Origin: Photobacterium lipolyticum
GTDB taxonomy: Bacteria; Pseudomonadota; Gammaproteobacteria; Enterobacterales; Vibrionaceae
Assembly (NCBI RefSeq): GCF_003026475.1
Contig: NZ_PYMC01000003.1
Span: forward strand, 427,299 to 491,298
Length of the DNA stretch: 64,000 nt
Direction of reading: 5' to 3'
In this document: in pieces, positions 28,649 to 39,334 of the stretch
Layout of the letters: every line of letters starts with the position of its first letter
Numbering within the stretch: position 1 is the first letter of the stretch
Program-made: the position numbers and the translations under genes
Notes under the pieces: model-generated
The model's database searches: none
Seen by the model: only the letters and a program-made list of their open reading frames with translations
Told to the model about the DNA's origin: nothing

Positions 28649-31600
28649 CTACCTGACATAATACTGATCTTCCAATCGGCTAACCCCTAGCCCATTCATT
28701 TTTTTCACCTGAATCTGCACCGGGATCCGCTCTTTCATTGCCTCAATGTGGCTGATCACACCAATCATTTTTCCTGAAGCATTCAAGCTATCAAGGGCAT
28801 CAAGGGCGGTGTCTAAGGTTTCGCTGTCTAAGGTACCAAACCCTTCATCAAGAAACAGAGAGTCAATGCTGGTCTTGTGGCTGACCAAATCAGACAATGC
28901 CAACGCTAAGGCAAGACTGACCAGAAAGCTTTCACCACCAGAGAGCGTCTTGGTATCTCGCACGGTATCCCCCTGCCAGGTATCAAGTACCTGAAGCTCT
29001 AGCGCTTCGCTTTGTTTGCGTTGCAGTAAATAACGACCGTGTAAGCGATCAAGCTGTCGGTTTGCCAGATAAACCAAATGATCAAGCGTTAACCCTTGGG
29101 CAAAGCGACGGAACTTGTCACCCTTCTGCGATCCAATCAATGCATGCAAATACGCAATATCGTCGTATTTTTCTTGCCACTGTTCAATCTGTGCAAACAG
29201 CGACTTCTGGTTGCTGCGGCGCTGACTATCGTCATCAAGGCTACGTTTAATTTCACCCTGTCGGTGGGTGATCTCTCTCAGCGTCGCGCTAATGGTAGCT
29301 AGCTGTTCGGCCACTTGTTCTAATGGTGTTTGCGCCAATTGTTGCTGATCTGGTTTAGCATGCAGATCTGCGTAAGCTTCTTCTGCCTGCTCTTTCAGAA
29401 CCTGAGTTCGCGCTAACTGATCGTGGATCTGTTGCTTTAAGCTAACCAGCCTTGCACGATCTTCTTCCGCTAACAAGGCTGCCTCAAAAGCCAGATGCGT
29501 CGCAAACGGGCTAGATACCAATCGTGTCTGCCACTTCTGCTGTTGAGTTTGTGCATCCTGAGCAAGATCGCGGTGATTTTGCTCAGCAGTACTGTATTGC
29601 CCCGTCAGATTTTGCAGTGCCTGATCCGCCAGCTGATGAGCGCTTTGTGCCTGCTGATGTTCACTGTCACTGCGTTGCGTCAGCTGCTGCGCATTATGAC
29701 GCTCATCCGTTACCGATTTTTCTCCAAACAGTTCGAACCTGAGCTGCCGTTTTTCGTTCAGTTGTATCGTTACGCTCTGCTGCTGTGACGACAGGATTTG
29801 CAACTGCTTACCGATCTCTTGCTGTTTTTCAAGCAGGTTCGTCGTTTCAATCTCCAGAGCCTTCAATGCTTCTTGACATGACTGATGCTCTTTTTCTGCC
29901 TGTTGCCAGCTTGCTGCCGCTTGCTGTTTTTGGTCTAACCAGGTTTCAATCTGATCGGACTCTGGTAACGTGAGATCTAATTTAGCCAGCTGCGCTGTTA
30001 ACTTATCATCAAGTAGTTGCCGTTCCTGACCAAGTTGTTCCAGTTCGGTGCTGACTTGCAAGATCTCCTTATCAAGGTTTTCACCCTGCTGGGTATTTAA
30101 TTCAATGTGATGTTTTACCTCTTTTTCAGCCTGTTCTGCATTGACGACGGCTTGTTGAGCCGTCACTTTCTGCAGATTAAGCTGTTTCAACTGCTCAAGC
30201 TGTGCTGATAAGCTTTTCTGCTGTTGTTGAACGGTATTAAGGTAAGCCGATAGCAGTTCCTGTTCGGTGATTGCCAGTTCAATTTGCAATGAATCACTGA
30301 GCTGCTGCCACTTTAACTGCAGTTCGGTCTGTTCTGTCGTGAGCTGTTCAAGCCGCTTGGTCAATTCGCTTAACTCTACCAGCTCTTTATTCAACTGCTC
30401 TTTCAGCTTACTGGCACGTTGTTCGATCGTGTCTAACTCAGTTACAACCTGCTGGCGACGCTGCTCGGTCTCCGATACATTTAAGGCTTGATAACTTTCC
30501 ACCAATGGGTGCTCTTTCGAACCACACAACGGGCAGGGGTCATTCGGTTGCAGCTTAGCGCGCTCTTCAGTTAAATCTGTAATGCGCTTTTCCTGTTCGA
30601 TTAGCCTGTCGAGATCTTTTAGGTGCGTTCGCTTGTCTTTATACTGCCCTCGCAGGGTGTCAATCTGTTTATCCAACTGTTGGCTGGTCGCGGTTAATTC
30701 TGTCTGTCTTGCTAAGCGTTGTTCTTGTTCGCGATGACACTTTTGAGCCTGTTGTGCCAGCGCCTGCAATTCTAGCCGCAGCCCGTGTTGCTCTGCCAAT
30801 AAGCGGTGTTCCTGTTCTATTTTACTTTCATCGCTGCCTTTTAAGGCTTGAGATACTGCTTGTTCGACAGAAATTAATTCAGCCTTACTCTGCTCAACCT
30901 GCAGAGTTTTACCGGCTAATGCTTGTTGGTACTGCTGCTGGGTTTCCGCCAGCTGCGTGATCTCTTTATCAATTCGGACACGGCGTTGCTCAAGATCGTT
31001 TTTACCTTTGGCCAACTGCCCCAGACGGGCAAACTGCGCTTGCCAGAGTGGTAGTTGTTCGGCTAAGGCCGCATCGTTGCTGTGTTGCGTCAGATACGAC
31101 ACCACTTCAGTTAGTTTCGTTTTATGTTGCTGTGTCTGAACTTCGCGCAGTTGTAACTGCTCAGCCACCTGCTTACTTTGTTCTTCCTGAGCCTGTTGCA
31201 GGGTCTGAAGCTTGGTTAGCTCATCAAAACTTTGTTTGCATTCAGCATCAAGCGGAACAATTTTCTCATTCAGCAAAATGTCCAGCTGTTGCTGGGCCTG
31301 CTTCGCTTGCGAGAACCGGTCACTGGCCCGTTTATACTGCTGTTTAGCCTGCTCAGCTTTCTCACCCGCTTGCTGTAATGCCAGTGTTAACCGTTCAAGT
31401 TCACCTTTGGCCCGGGCTGCTTTTTCCGTCGCCGCCTGATGCAAAGTAAATTGAGAGCGCATCTTTTCTGCCGGCTCACTTTGCGCTAAACGCTCTAAGC
31501 TTGCTTGTTCTTGCTGTTGCTGCAGCAGGGCCTGACTTAACTTGCTTTTAGCCTGTTCAACCGCATTTGTGGCAGCAATAACCTTTTCCCACCACTGTTG

Positions 31601-32335
31601 GTGGGCTTGTAACTGCCGCTGTGTTTTCTCTGCATCTTGTTCCTGACCCGACAACTGGATTTGTTGCTCTAACAGCGCTTCCAGCTGCTCTGCGGTCAAC
31701 AGCTCGACCCCATCGGCTTTCGCTTTCAGCTGTGCCAGCTCGTTTTTGGTGGTAGTAAAATGCTCGTGAACCTTTTCTGAAATTAAGCCATACACTTCAG
31801 TACCGGTAAGCTCTTCCAGCAGCTCGGCACGCTCATTGGCATCCGCATTCAAAAACGCGGCAAACTGACCTTGGGAAAGCAGCATAGATTTGGTGAATCG
31901 CGCAAAATCCAACCCGCTGAATGATTCGATCAATTGGGCTTTTTTCTTCACTTGCGAAGCGAGAATCTTACCGTCATCGATTGTGGCCAGTTCTACTTTG
32001 GCTTCTTGTAAGTTGCCATCGATCTTATCGCGAGAGCGGCGCTGGCTCCAAAATGCCCGGTATCCCTTTCCTTTGACTTCAAATTCCACTTCAGCCAGGC
32101 AGTCAGCGGTACCACGTGTCATTAATTCATTCGTGACTTTGGAAATGTTATTTAGTCTTGGCGTACGGTGGTAGAGAGCAAGACAGATCGCATCTAAAAT
32201 AGTGGTTTTACCGGCACCGGTGGGGCCGGTGATCGCAAACAATCCATTGTCAGAGAAAGGTGCCTGGGTAAAATCAATTTTCCATTCACCTTTCAGCGAG
32301 TTGATATTCTTAAAACGTAAACTCAGAATTTTCAT
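28649..32335 (-). CDS. sbcC: Exonuclease subunit SbcC
   Basis: SbcC is the Rad50-like ATPase of the SbcCD nuclease, which cuts DNA hairpins and processes blocked double-strand ends. The 1228 residues start with Walker A GPTGAGKTT near residue 36. Two very long glutamine-rich coiled-coil arms follow, with a zinc-hook motif CPLCG between them near residue 600. The C-terminal ATPase half has the signature in TLSGGESFL and Walker B in SLFLDEGFGTLD. Its start overlaps the sbcD stop by four bases, so the pair is translationally coupled. The length is somewhat above the enteric protein (about 1050), from longer coiled coils. Confidence 0.96.
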   Translation of the reverse strand: MKILSLRFKNINSLKGEWKIDFTQAPFSDNGLFAITGPTGAGKTTILDAICLALYHRTPRLNNISKVTNELMTRGTADCLAEVEFEVKGKGYRAFWSQRRSRDKIDGNLQEAKVELATIDDGKILASQVKKKAQLIESFSGLDFARFTKSMLLSQGQFAAFLNADANERAELLEELTGTEVYGLISEKVHEHFTTTKNELAQLKAKADGVELLTAEQLEALLEQQIQLSGQEQDAEKTQRQLQAHQQWWEKVIAATNAVEQAKSKLSQALLQQQQEQASLERLAQSEPAEKMRSQFTLHQAATEKAARAKGELERLTLALQQAGEKAEQAKQQYKRASDRFSQAKQAQQQLDILLNEKIVPLDAECKQSFDELTKLQTLQQAQEEQSKQVAEQLQLREVQTQQHKTKLTEVVSYLTQHSNDAALAEQLPLWQAQFARLGQLAKGKNDLEQRRVRIDKEITQLAETQQQYQQALAGKTLQVEQSKAELISVEQAVSQALKGSDESKIEQEHRLLAEQHGLRLELQALAQQAQKCHREQEQRLARQTELTATSQQLDKQIDTLRGQYKDKRTHLKDLDRLIEQEKRITDLTEERAKLQPNDPCPLCGSKEHPLVESYQALNVSETEQRRQQVVTELDTIEQRASKLKEQLNKELVELSELTKRLEQLTTEQTELQLKWQQLSDSLQIELAITEQELLSAYLNTVQQQQKSLSAQLEQLKQLNLQKVTAQQAVVNAEQAEKEVKHHIELNTQQGENLDKEILQVSTELEQLGQERQLLDDKLTAQLAKLDLTLPESDQIETWLDQKQQAAASWQQAEKEHQSCQEALKALEIETTNLLEKQQEIGKQLQILSSQQQSVTIQLNEKRQLRFELFGEKSVTDERHNAQQLTQRSDSEHQQAQSAHQLADQALQNLTGQYSTAEQNHRDLAQDAQTQQQKWQTRLVSSPFATHLAFEAALLAEEDRARLVSLKQQIHDQLARTQVLKEQAEEAYADLHAKPDQQQLAQTPLEQVAEQLATISATLREITHRQGEIKRSLDDDSQRRSNQKSLFAQIEQWQEKYDDIAYLHALIGSQKGDKFRRFAQGLTLDHLVYLANRQLDRLHGRYLLQRKQSEALELQVLDTWQGDTVRDTKTLSGGESFLVSLALALALSDLVSHKTSIDSLFLDEGFGTLDSETLDTALDALDSLNASGKMIGVISHIEAMKERIPVQIQVKKMNGLGVSRLEDQYYVR

Positions 32336-33579
32336 GCTTTACCTTCTAGATCACTGGCGGGTTCAGTCACTTCTTCCACAATGTCACAAAAAGTCTGACG
32401 AATACGTGTAATACGCTGCTGATCTTGTTCAGTATCAAACTGCTCTTGAGCTAACCGTCGTTCAAATACATCCAGAGGAGTTAACTCGGCTAACATTTCT
32501 TTTTCCTCACGTTCAATCTGAGCTTGTCGATTGGTGCGTGAGCGGCGCAGCTGTAACACTTCCACATTCAACTCTGCTGTCATCGCCTGAATGCGTTGCT
32601 GCAGATCGTTCAGGTAATCCTGAGTCTCAACTTCAATGTAGAGCCAAATCGGCAACGCCCCATCGTAGCCCGCCAGTGTATTCAATTGCGTTTCAATACT
32701 ATCCAGATCGCCTTTAATCACCTGCATAGGCTGAAACTGAGGGACTTCCAAAGCATCCAGCTTAGCCAGTTTCCCATCATTGAATTCAGCCACCAGCACC
32801 TGTTTCTGACTGCCCAATTCATCAAAGCTAAGCGGTATTGGCGAACCGCAGTAGCGAATATGATCTGATTTAGCAACAACTTGCGGGCGGTGAATATGAC
32901 CTAACGCGATATAGTCGGCCGGTGGAAATGCACTGGCCGGAAAGGCTTCTAGTGTACCGATATAAATATCCCGTACCGAATCTGAGCTTTTCACCCCCAT
33001 TGCCGTTAGATGGCCGGTGGCGATAATAGGCAGAGGCTGAGTAAACTCACTTCTTTTCTTAACAGCGCGTTGATAAAGCTCTTGATAATGCTCGCTGATG
33101 GCTTTTCCTAATGCTTGCTGTTTCTCGGCTCCGCTCTCTCCGGCCTGACTGATCATCACATCTCGCGGCCTGATAAAAGGAATGGCACACAGCACAGCCC
33201 CGGCTTCACCTTGCTGGTTATTAAGCACCACAATTTGCTCATCGAGATCGGGCTGAACTTTAGCGATAACCTGGGTGTTTAAATACGCCAGCAGCCCTTT
33301 GGATTCATCCAAGGTTGAAACCGAATCATGGTTTCCTCCTAACACAACTAACTGACAACCAAGCTTGTTTATTTCAACCACAAAGCGGTTATACAGCTCA
33401 CGGGCATAACTGGGTGGCGCACCGGTATCAAACACATCACCGGCGATGATCACGGCATCGATCTGGTGTTGAACAATTTGTTCTAATAGCCATGTAATAA
33501 AGGCATGATGCTCAGCCGCCCGGCTTTTGGTAATAAAATGCTGGCCAAGGTGCCAATCAGAGGTGTGCAAAATTCGCAT
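32332..33579 (-). CDS. sbcD: Exonuclease subunit SbcD
   Basis: SbcD is the Mre11-like metallophosphoesterase that supplies the nuclease activity of SbcCD. The 415 residues carry the phosphoesterase signatures HTSDWHLG at the N-terminus, IAGDVFDTG, GGNHDS and GHIHRPQ. A C-terminal helical part contacts SbcC. It is the first gene of the sbcDC operon and overlaps sbcC by four bases. The ATG is preceded only by a weak ribosome site. Confidence 0.96.
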   Translation of the reverse strand: MRILHTSDWHLGQHFITKSRAAEHHAFITWLLEQIVQHQIDAVIIAGDVFDTGAPPSYARELYNRFVVEINKLGCQLVVLGGNHDSVSTLDESKGLLAYLNTQVIAKVQPDLDEQIVVLNNQQGEAGAVLCAIPFIRPRDVMISQAGESGAEKQQALGKAISEHYQELYQRAVKKRSEFTQPLPIIATGHLTAMGVKSSDSVRDIYIGTLEAFPASAFPPADYIALGHIHRPQVVAKSDHIRYCGSPIPLSFDELGSQKQVLVAEFNDGKLAKLDALEVPQFQPMQVIKGDLDSIETQLNTLAGYDGALPIWLYIEVETQDYLNDLQQRIQAMTAELNVEVLQLRRSRTNRQAQIEREEKEMLAELTPLDVFERRLAQEQFDTEQDQQRITRIRQTFCDIVEEVTEPASDLEGKA

Positions 33580-33789
33580 GATGTGTGCTCTAGGATCAAA
33601 TATATTGCTTGCTGCAATTAGGTGGATTGTATCGCTCTTCGCAAGCTATAGCTGTGACATTGAATTTAACCAGTCGATGTTTAAAACCCGATCACAAGTT
33701 CAGATTTACAGCTGATGATGTTAATGCATGATAGTTTACACGTTTTTTCTGGTTTTCATGACGATAAATTAAGCGTTTGACCCCATCCA

Positions 33790-34146
33790 ATGTGCTTTCA
33801 ATGGGCAATCCCGGGTAAACTAGGCGCACCTCTCGTTGTGTGGATTTATACGCCAGTGCTGTTACCGATTGAGTCTGTCGATGACATTATGCTTTTTCAC
33901 AATGATGATTTTGTCTTTACGGGTATTCCTGAATGGGAAGCCGATAACTTTAATGCTGAGTTTCCACGTAAACTCACGCTTGCCGAGCTGAACCTTACCG
34001 TGGAATATGATGTTTCACGAAAACGGGTTTATGTTGTTTACGCCAGCGGCAATCGTAAAAATGACCCGAAACGCTGGGAACTGCCACGCTGGTCTGGGTG
34101 GAAAATTCAATATAAAAAAGCCAGCCGAGTTATCGATGTCAAATAA
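33790..34146 (+). CDS. Hypothetical protein, possibly a shortened gene
   Basis: I do not recognise this family. The 118-residue frame has no signal peptide. Its second half is rich in aromatic and charged residues (FTGIPEWEADNF, RKRVYVVYASGNRKNDPKRWELPRWSGW) and looks like a folded soluble domain, so coding is plausible. The first 20 residues look less protein-like and no good ribosome site precedes the ATG, so translation may start later, for example at the methionine in DDIMLFHND. It lies alone between sbcD and maeA. Confidence 0.45.
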   Translation: MCFQWAIPGKLGAPLVVWIYTPVLLPIESVDDIMLFHNDDFVFTGIPEWEADNFNAEFPRKLTLAELNLTVEYDVSRKRVYVVYASGNRKNDPKRWELPRWSGWKIQYKKASRVIDVK

Positions 34147-34440
34147 GACGAAGTGCTCATTTAATCCTCATTAGAATAGCAACATTAAAATATACGGTTT
34201 TTGTTTACCTATTTAGCATATAGCCCCATAAATCAACCATAGACAGCGTAATCTTTTCAGCACTTAGATAGTGAAGGCTACTAAGATCTACATTAAATGT
34301 TGAAAACATGATCACTTTCTCGAAAATATTCGTTTTCCCCTTTGAATTAAGCGCTTTGACGGTCTAGGATTAGCGCCTCAAATGAAAGTATCGCTGTTAT
34401 TTTCATTTTCTCTTCCAAGACGAAAAACAGAGTCTATTGC

Positions 34441-36129
34441 ATGAACAACGATAAAAGACCTTTATATATTCCCTATGCAGGCCCCGCTCTGCTTGAAACA
34501 CCTCTGCTAAACAAAGGTAGTGCATTCTCTGTTGAAGAACGTATGTTCTTTAACCTGGAAGGTCTTCTTCCTGAAGCGATTGAAACCATAGAAGAACAAA
34601 CCGACCGTGCTTATCAGCAATACCAAAAATTTGATAATGATATCGATAAGCACATCTACCTTCGTAACATCCAAGATACCAATGAAACCCTGTTCTATCG
34701 CCTGGTAGAAAATCATATCACCGAAATGATGCCAATCATCTACACCCCTACTGTAGGTGCGGCCTGTGAAAACTTCTCGAATATTTATCGTCGTGGCCGA
34801 GGTTTGTTCATCTCGTATCCCTACCGTGATCGTATTGAAGACATGCTGAACAACGCGTCACGCCATAACGTCAAAGTTATTGTGGTGACAGACGGTGAAC
34901 GTATTCTTGGTCTGGGAGACCAAGGAATTGGAGGCATGGGCATTCCAATTGGTAAGCTTTCTTTGTATACCGCTTGTGGTGGTATTAGCCCGGCTTACAC
35001 GCTACCAGTGGTACTGGATGTAGGTACAAACAACCCTCAACGTCTGTCTGATCCTATGTACATGGGCTGGCGTCACCCTCGTATTACCGGCCAGGAATAC
35101 GACAACTTTGTTGATGAATTCATTCAGGCCGTAAAACAGCGCTGGCCTGATGCATTGATCCAATTTGAAGATTTTGCTCAGAAAAATGCGATGCCTGTGC
35201 TTGAGCGATACAAAGACAAAGTGTGTTGCTTCAACGATGATATTCAGGGTACAGCCGCTGTGACCGTGGGTTCTTTACTTGCAGCCTGTAAAGCGGCAAG
35301 CAGCAAATTGTCTGAACAGCGCATCACTTTTCTCGGTGCTGGCTCTGCCGGTTGCGGTATTGCCGAAGCAATTATTGCGCAGATGGTATCAGAAGGTATT
35401 TCTGAACAACAGGCGCGTAGCCAGGTTTACATGGTTGACCGTTGGGGTCTGCTGATCGACGATATGCCGAATCTGATCAACTTCCAACAGCGACTGGTAC
35501 AGAAACGCGATGCACTAACGGAGTGGGATACTCAAGATAACAACGTCTCACTGCTGGATGTAATGCGTAATGCTAAACCAACCGTTCTAATTGGTGTTTC
35601 TGGTGTTCCGGGCTTATTCAGTGAAGATATCATTCGTGAAATGCATAAACATTGTGAACGTCCAATCGTGTTCCCATTATCCAACCCAACCAGCCGCGTT
35701 GAAGCAATGCCTGCTGATATCATTCGCTGGACAGATGGTAATGCATTGGTTGCAACAGGTTCACCATTTGATCCTGTGCTCCACAATGGTAAGACATTCC
35801 CTATTGCTCAGTGCAATAATAGCTATATTTTCCCTGGTATTGGTTTGGGCGTACTTGCCGTTGGTGCTCGTCGCGTAACGGATGAAATGCTGATGGAAAG
35901 CAGTCGTGCTCTGGCTGAATGCTCACCATTAGCCATCAATGGCCATGGTGCTCTTCTTCCTCCACTGGAGGATATTCAGATAGTCTCTCGTAAAATCGCT
36001 TTTGCTGTTGCCAAGAAAGCGGTTGAACAGCGTAAAGCACCCAAAAACACTGATGAGCGAATCATAGAAAAGATCGATGAAAACTTCTGGCAGTCACACT
36101 ACCGTCGTTACAAACGTACCTCGTTCTAA
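34441..36129 (+). CDS. maeA: NAD-dependent malic enzyme
   Basis: MaeA decarboxylates malate to pyruvate with reduction of NAD, linking the citric acid cycle to pyruvate during growth on C4 acids. The 562 residues are the long type. The malate site ([13 protein letters not shown], with the catalytic tyrosine in IYTPTVG), the metal-binding FEDFAQKNA and [10 protein letters not shown], and the dinucleotide loop [11 protein letters not shown] are all present. It is a single gene with a strong terminator. The 294-base gap upstream shows no clear operator. Confidence 0.96.
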   Translation: MNNDKRPLYIPYAGPALLETPLLNKGSAFSVEERMFFNLEGLLPEAIETIEEQTDRAYQQYQKFDNDIDKHIYLRNIQDTNETLFYRLVENHITEMMPIIYTPTVGAACENFSNIYRRGRGLFISYPYRDRIEDMLNNASRHNVKVIVVTDGERILGLGDQGIGGMGIPIGKLSLYTACGGISPAYTLPVVLDVGTNNPQRLSDPMYMGWRHPRITGQEYDNFVDEFIQAVKQRWPDALIQFEDFAQKNAMPVLERYKDKVCCFNDDIQGTAAVTVGSLLAACKAASSKLSEQRITFLGAGSAGCGIAEAIIAQMVSEGISEQQARSQVYMVDRWGLLIDDMPNLINFQQRLVQKRDALTEWDTQDNNVSLLDVMRNAKPTVLIGVSGVPGLFSEDIIREMHKHCERPIVFPLSNPTSRVEAMPADIIRWTDGNALVATGSPFDPVLHNGKTFPIAQCNNSYIFPGIGLGVLAVGARRVTDEMLMESSRALAECSPLAINGHGALLPPLEDIQIVSRKIAFAVAKKAVEQRKAPKNTDERIIEKIDENFWQSHYRRYKRTSF

Positions 36130-36144
36130 TTCAGTTGCATAGTC

Positions 36145-36173
36145 AAAGCCCGCACTACCCTGCGGGCTTTTTA
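36145..36173 (+). terminator. Terminator of maeA
   Basis: AAAGCCCGCA (36145-36154) pairs with TGCGGGCTTT (36161-36170), then TT. It sits only 18 bases from the end of the convergent chitinase and has T runs usable from both sides. Confidence 0.88.
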
Positions 36174-36190
36174 TTAAGGAAAAGTTTAAA

Positions 36191-37636
36191 TTAAACTTTT
36201 TTCCAAGGTCCCCACTGATCGCTTAGCTCTGGGTTGTCACCCTGTGTCCAAGACTTAGCTTCATAAGTCACACCATTAACGACAACCCGCTCCCCCTGGT
36301 TATAAACTGTGTTTGCCTTCCAGGCATTGGGGTCTGTCGGTTCAGTCGGTAAGTCAATTTTCTCGACTACACGCACTTCTGGCCAGTTGGCATGAGAGCG
36401 ATAGAAGTTGGTTACACATTTCTCGTAGTCACCTGGAACGAGAGCTGAGTAAGCCGTTTGGAAACCAACCAGTTCACACTCAAACGACACGCCACCTGGG
36501 CGGTCAGCGTGATTTTTCCAGTTGCCATCCCAGTTGGTATATAGCACATCTGTTGCACCATTTAGGTTCAGGCTGCCATATGGCGTTTGCTGCCAGCAGG
36601 TGTTTTCCTCATCCAACTCTACAGGGATGTTGTAGTGAGCAGCTAAGCCTTCCCAGTAACGAATACGGTTAACAGGTTGACCCTTAGTTTTGTTTTGCTC
36701 ACCGCACTCGATACCACCGTTGATCACGTTGATTGTGGTACCAAAACCGTAGCCGATACCTGCATCGATTTCACGCTGTGAAGGTGTCCACGTGCGGTCA
36801 ATCACATGCAGCATCGCGGGCTTAGGCGCTTGCGGCGTAAGGAAAAACCAGATTGCAGAAGCTAGGTTCAGCCATGAATCAGCAACCAAGCCAGGGTTAT
36901 TCAACAGTACAGAGGCATCGCCATCGTACATCACTTCTGAGAAAGCGCCGTAGTTGAAGTGATAAGACAATTGCTTGGCGCCACGGCCAAAGTAACCTTG
37001 TCCAGCAGCACATGGCCAGCGTTTATTCTGCCAATCATCTTGTCCACAACCTGTGGTGTAACCTTCCTGGCCTTCAGACCAGCCCATTTCACGCACATGT
37101 ACTAGGGCTTGCTGCCATTCTTCAAGGCCAAGTGGGTTATCCCAAATGTTCTCTTTAGAAATGTGGCCGCCAGTCTCTTGTGAAAAGTGGGCAAATGCCG
37201 TAATGATCGATTTTTTACAGATTGCATCTGATTGACTTTTACGATCGTCGGTGTATTCACCACAGAATGCCGGAAACTTACCAATGGCGCGCAGGAAGCG
37301 AGTATATGTATACTCAGGCGCTTTTTCTTTTGCCATTTGGGTCAGGAAGTCCCATTGTTCTTGTGGGAAAACTTTTTCTACCCGTTTAACGTTTTCTGGG
37401 TTGCTAGCCGCTTTTGGCTCAATGGCGTCAACGATGATATTTGGACGCGTTTCGAGCGCTTTTGCCCAGACGGCATACATTGGGTTAGCCGTTTGCGCGT
37501 CTTCGGCAGCTTTAAGCTCAACACGCGAAACAATGTAACCAGTAGGATTTTGCGGATCGGGTTGTGGATTCATCGCAAAGCTGTTCGCTGCAAAACTGCA
37601 GCCGATTAACATCGACAAAAGACTTAGTTTGGACAT
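36191..37636 (-). CDS. Secreted GH19 chitinase with C-terminal chitin-binding module
   Basis: A 481-residue secreted enzyme predicted to hydrolyse chitin. It has a signal peptide (SKLSLLSMLIGCSFAANSFA), a linker region, and a glycoside hydrolase family 19 domain (about 80-400). The catalytic glutamate is in FSQETGGH near residue 155, with the conserved GQGYFGRGAKQLSYHFNYG. A C-terminal CBM5/12 module (about 436-481, WKANTVYNQGERVVVNG, with exposed tryptophans) would bind chitin. GH19 enzymes are common in marine chitin users. The intact domains suggest an active enzyme. With nagK at 45 kb it fits growth on chitin. Confidence 0.93.
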   Translation of the reverse strand: MSKLSLLSMLIGCSFAANSFAMNPQPDPQNPTGYIVSRVELKAAEDAQTANPMYAVWAKALETRPNIIVDAIEPKAASNPENVKRVEKVFPQEQWDFLTQMAKEKAPEYTYTRFLRAIGKFPAFCGEYTDDRKSQSDAICKKSIITAFAHFSQETGGHISKENIWDNPLGLEEWQQALVHVREMGWSEGQEGYTTGCGQDDWQNKRWPCAAGQGYFGRGAKQLSYHFNYGAFSEVMYDGDASVLLNNPGLVADSWLNLASAIWFFLTPQAPKPAMLHVIDRTWTPSQREIDAGIGYGFGTTINVINGGIECGEQNKTKGQPVNRIRYWEGLAAHYNIPVELDEENTCWQQTPYGSLNLNGATDVLYTNWDGNWKNHADRPGGVSFECELVGFQTAYSALVPGDYEKCVTNFYRSHANWPEVRVVEKIDLPTEPTDPNAWKANTVYNQGERVVVNGVTYEAKSWTQGDNPELSDQWGPWKKV

Positions 37637-38377
37637 ATAAAAACTCCTTGTAGGTGTATAGATTATTGGTTGGTTCTATTTATTACTGCATATCTTCCAA
37701 TAGCCTGTTAATGCTGCGCTCTGGAGGGTATATTTATCATAAAAGAGATAGCCCAAAGGTATTCGGCAAACTAAGGTATATGGCGTTTCCATTGCAGTTA
37801 TCACGCTTTCTATTGGCGAGCAGAGTAATTACAAACCATTAATTTGTATGACTTTATTCACTAACTGGCGCTGTGGTGTCACTATAAGACGAGCGGTTGA
37901 GTTACCCAAGACTAGATTTGTACTGAACTCTCTACAGGGATTGTGACTTTTAGAATTTAATTGCCACTTCTATCAGTTACTGTGGCATTTGGTCGGCAAA
38001 CTCTTTAACGTAATCATGATTTCAGATGGAAATTCTGATATCTGGTGTGGGGATTTGTTTTTATATATGCGATGCATTTCAAACTTGTTAAAACAGTTCA
38101 CATTGGGTGCTTCATGGCTTTCTTTCTGTTTCGTGGAGAAATGAATAGAGTGATATCTTCTTTAACCAAGATTGATTTACGCCCCTAGACTGATCGACGA
38201 CTTGCGTTCTGCTCCAATAGCGATAGTGTTGAAGTAGATTTTTCCCACAGCTAAAGGGGGGGGCCATGATGTAGCCAGTAATAGACGAATATTATATAAT
38301 TCAAAATATTATCAATAACAGTATATTATCAATTGATTAAGGTAGAATTACCTTCTCGGTTATAGATTAGGATGATT
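37637..38377. other. Long intergenic region between the chitinase and sanA
   Basis: These 741 bases separate two divergent genes and should hold both promoters. The chitinase ribosome site (AAGGAG, about 11 bases from the start) is visible. I see no convincing small gene, RNA or long repeat; a run of eight G at about 38257-38264 stands out. The stretch is AT-rich close to sanA. Confidence 0.5.
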
Positions 38378-39055
38378 ATGAAACTGCTCTCTTCACTACG
38401 TATTTTTGCAGTTCTCTGTATCGTTTTATTGGCGATGACTTTAGTCATTGATCGGTGGGTTTCAGCTCAAACATCTGAACGTATATTTAGTGATATCTCT
38501 CAGATTCCAGCCCGCTCTATTGGGCTTGTATTAGGCACAAGCAAGTATATTGCTAAGACTCTGAACCCGTATTACACCTACCGTATGACTGCAGCTCTGG
38601 AGCTATATAAGCAAAACAAAATTAAAGTTTTTTTGCTTAGCGGTGACAATGCTCATCGTTCATATAACGAGCCTTGGACAATGAAAAGAGACCTGTTGAA
38701 AGCTGGCATTCCAGAGCAGGATATTGTGTTGGATTACGCAGGATTCAGGACTCTTGATTCAATAGTAAGAGCCAAAACCATTTTTGATGCAGACCACTTT
38801 TTGATCATTTCTCAGAAATTTCACTGTGAGCGGGCGTTATTCATTGCCCAAAGCAACGACATAGATGCTATTTGCCTGGCCGCCCCTGAACCTAAAGGTA
38901 TTGCAGGGTTAAAAATACGCCTGCGAGAAGTACTGGCAAGAGTTAAAGCGGTCATTGACCTCTACATCTTAGATGTTAAGCCGCGTTTTCTTGGACCTAA
39001 AGAACCAATTGAAACATTACAGCTAGAACTTGAAGGACCTGAACCAATAAATTAA
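38378..39055 (+). CDS. sanA: SanA/YdcF-like DUF218 membrane protein
   Basis: A 225-residue protein of the DUF218 family, closest in pattern to SanA, which helps maintain the envelope barrier against vancomycin in E. coli. It has one N-terminal membrane helix (LRIFAVLCIVLLAMTLVI) and then a periplasmic or cytoplasmic alpha/beta domain with the family motifs VLGTSKY, LLSGDN and ISQKFHCERALFIA. An ATG two codons earlier is possible, but TAGGATGATT fits the start used here. The biochemical function of the family is not settled. It is a single gene with a terminator downstream. Confidence 0.85.
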   Translation: MKLLSSLRIFAVLCIVLLAMTLVIDRWVSAQTSERIFSDISQIPARSIGLVLGTSKYIAKTLNPYYTYRMTAALELYKQNKIKVFLLSGDNAHRSYNEPWTMKRDLLKAGIPEQDIVLDYAGFRTLDSIVRAKTIFDADHFLIISQKFHCERALFIAQSNDIDAICLAAPEPKGIAGLKIRLREVLARVKAVIDLYILDVKPRFLGPKEPIETLQLELEGPEPIN

Positions 39056-39115
39056 CATTTACCCAACTATGCTAAAGGGCAATTATCCCGATGAATATCA
39101 AACCGCAGTTGAAAA

Positions 39116-39147
39116 AATAGCCAATAGATAATTATATTGGCTATTTG
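39116..39147 (+). terminator. Terminator between sanA and the small gene
   Basis: AATAGCCAATA (39116-39126) and TATTGGCTATT (39135-39145) form a perfect 11-bp stem with A and T runs on either side. It can act in both directions and serve the convergent small gene at 39203. Confidence 0.75.
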
Positions 39148-39202
39148 TACATTACAATTTAAAACAATATTCATAATTGGTATATCAATAATGAATAATC
39201 AC

Positions 39203-39334
39203 TCATGCATTAGCACACTCTAATTTATCTTCTTTATCTGAAAATTCTTTTAGAAATTTTTCTCGCACTTCTTTGATATGTGCCTGTACGTCAGCGTGAA
39301 CACGCTTACGCATTGGGGCATCCTTAGAACTCAT
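39203..39334 (-). CDS. Small basic/acidic helical protein, 43 residues
   Basis: A short frame opens with ATG, preceded by CTAGGTTATT (AGG six bases upstream), and runs 43 codons. The product (MSSKDAPMRKRVHADVQAHI and so on, ending ECANA) is very rich in charged residues and is predicted to be one long helix. Codon use is normal and a bidirectional terminator follows. I do not know the family. The good ribosome site, composition and terminator argue for a real gene. Confidence 0.55.
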   Translation of the reverse strand: MSSKDAPMRKRVHADVQAHIKEVREKFLKEFSDKEDKLECANA

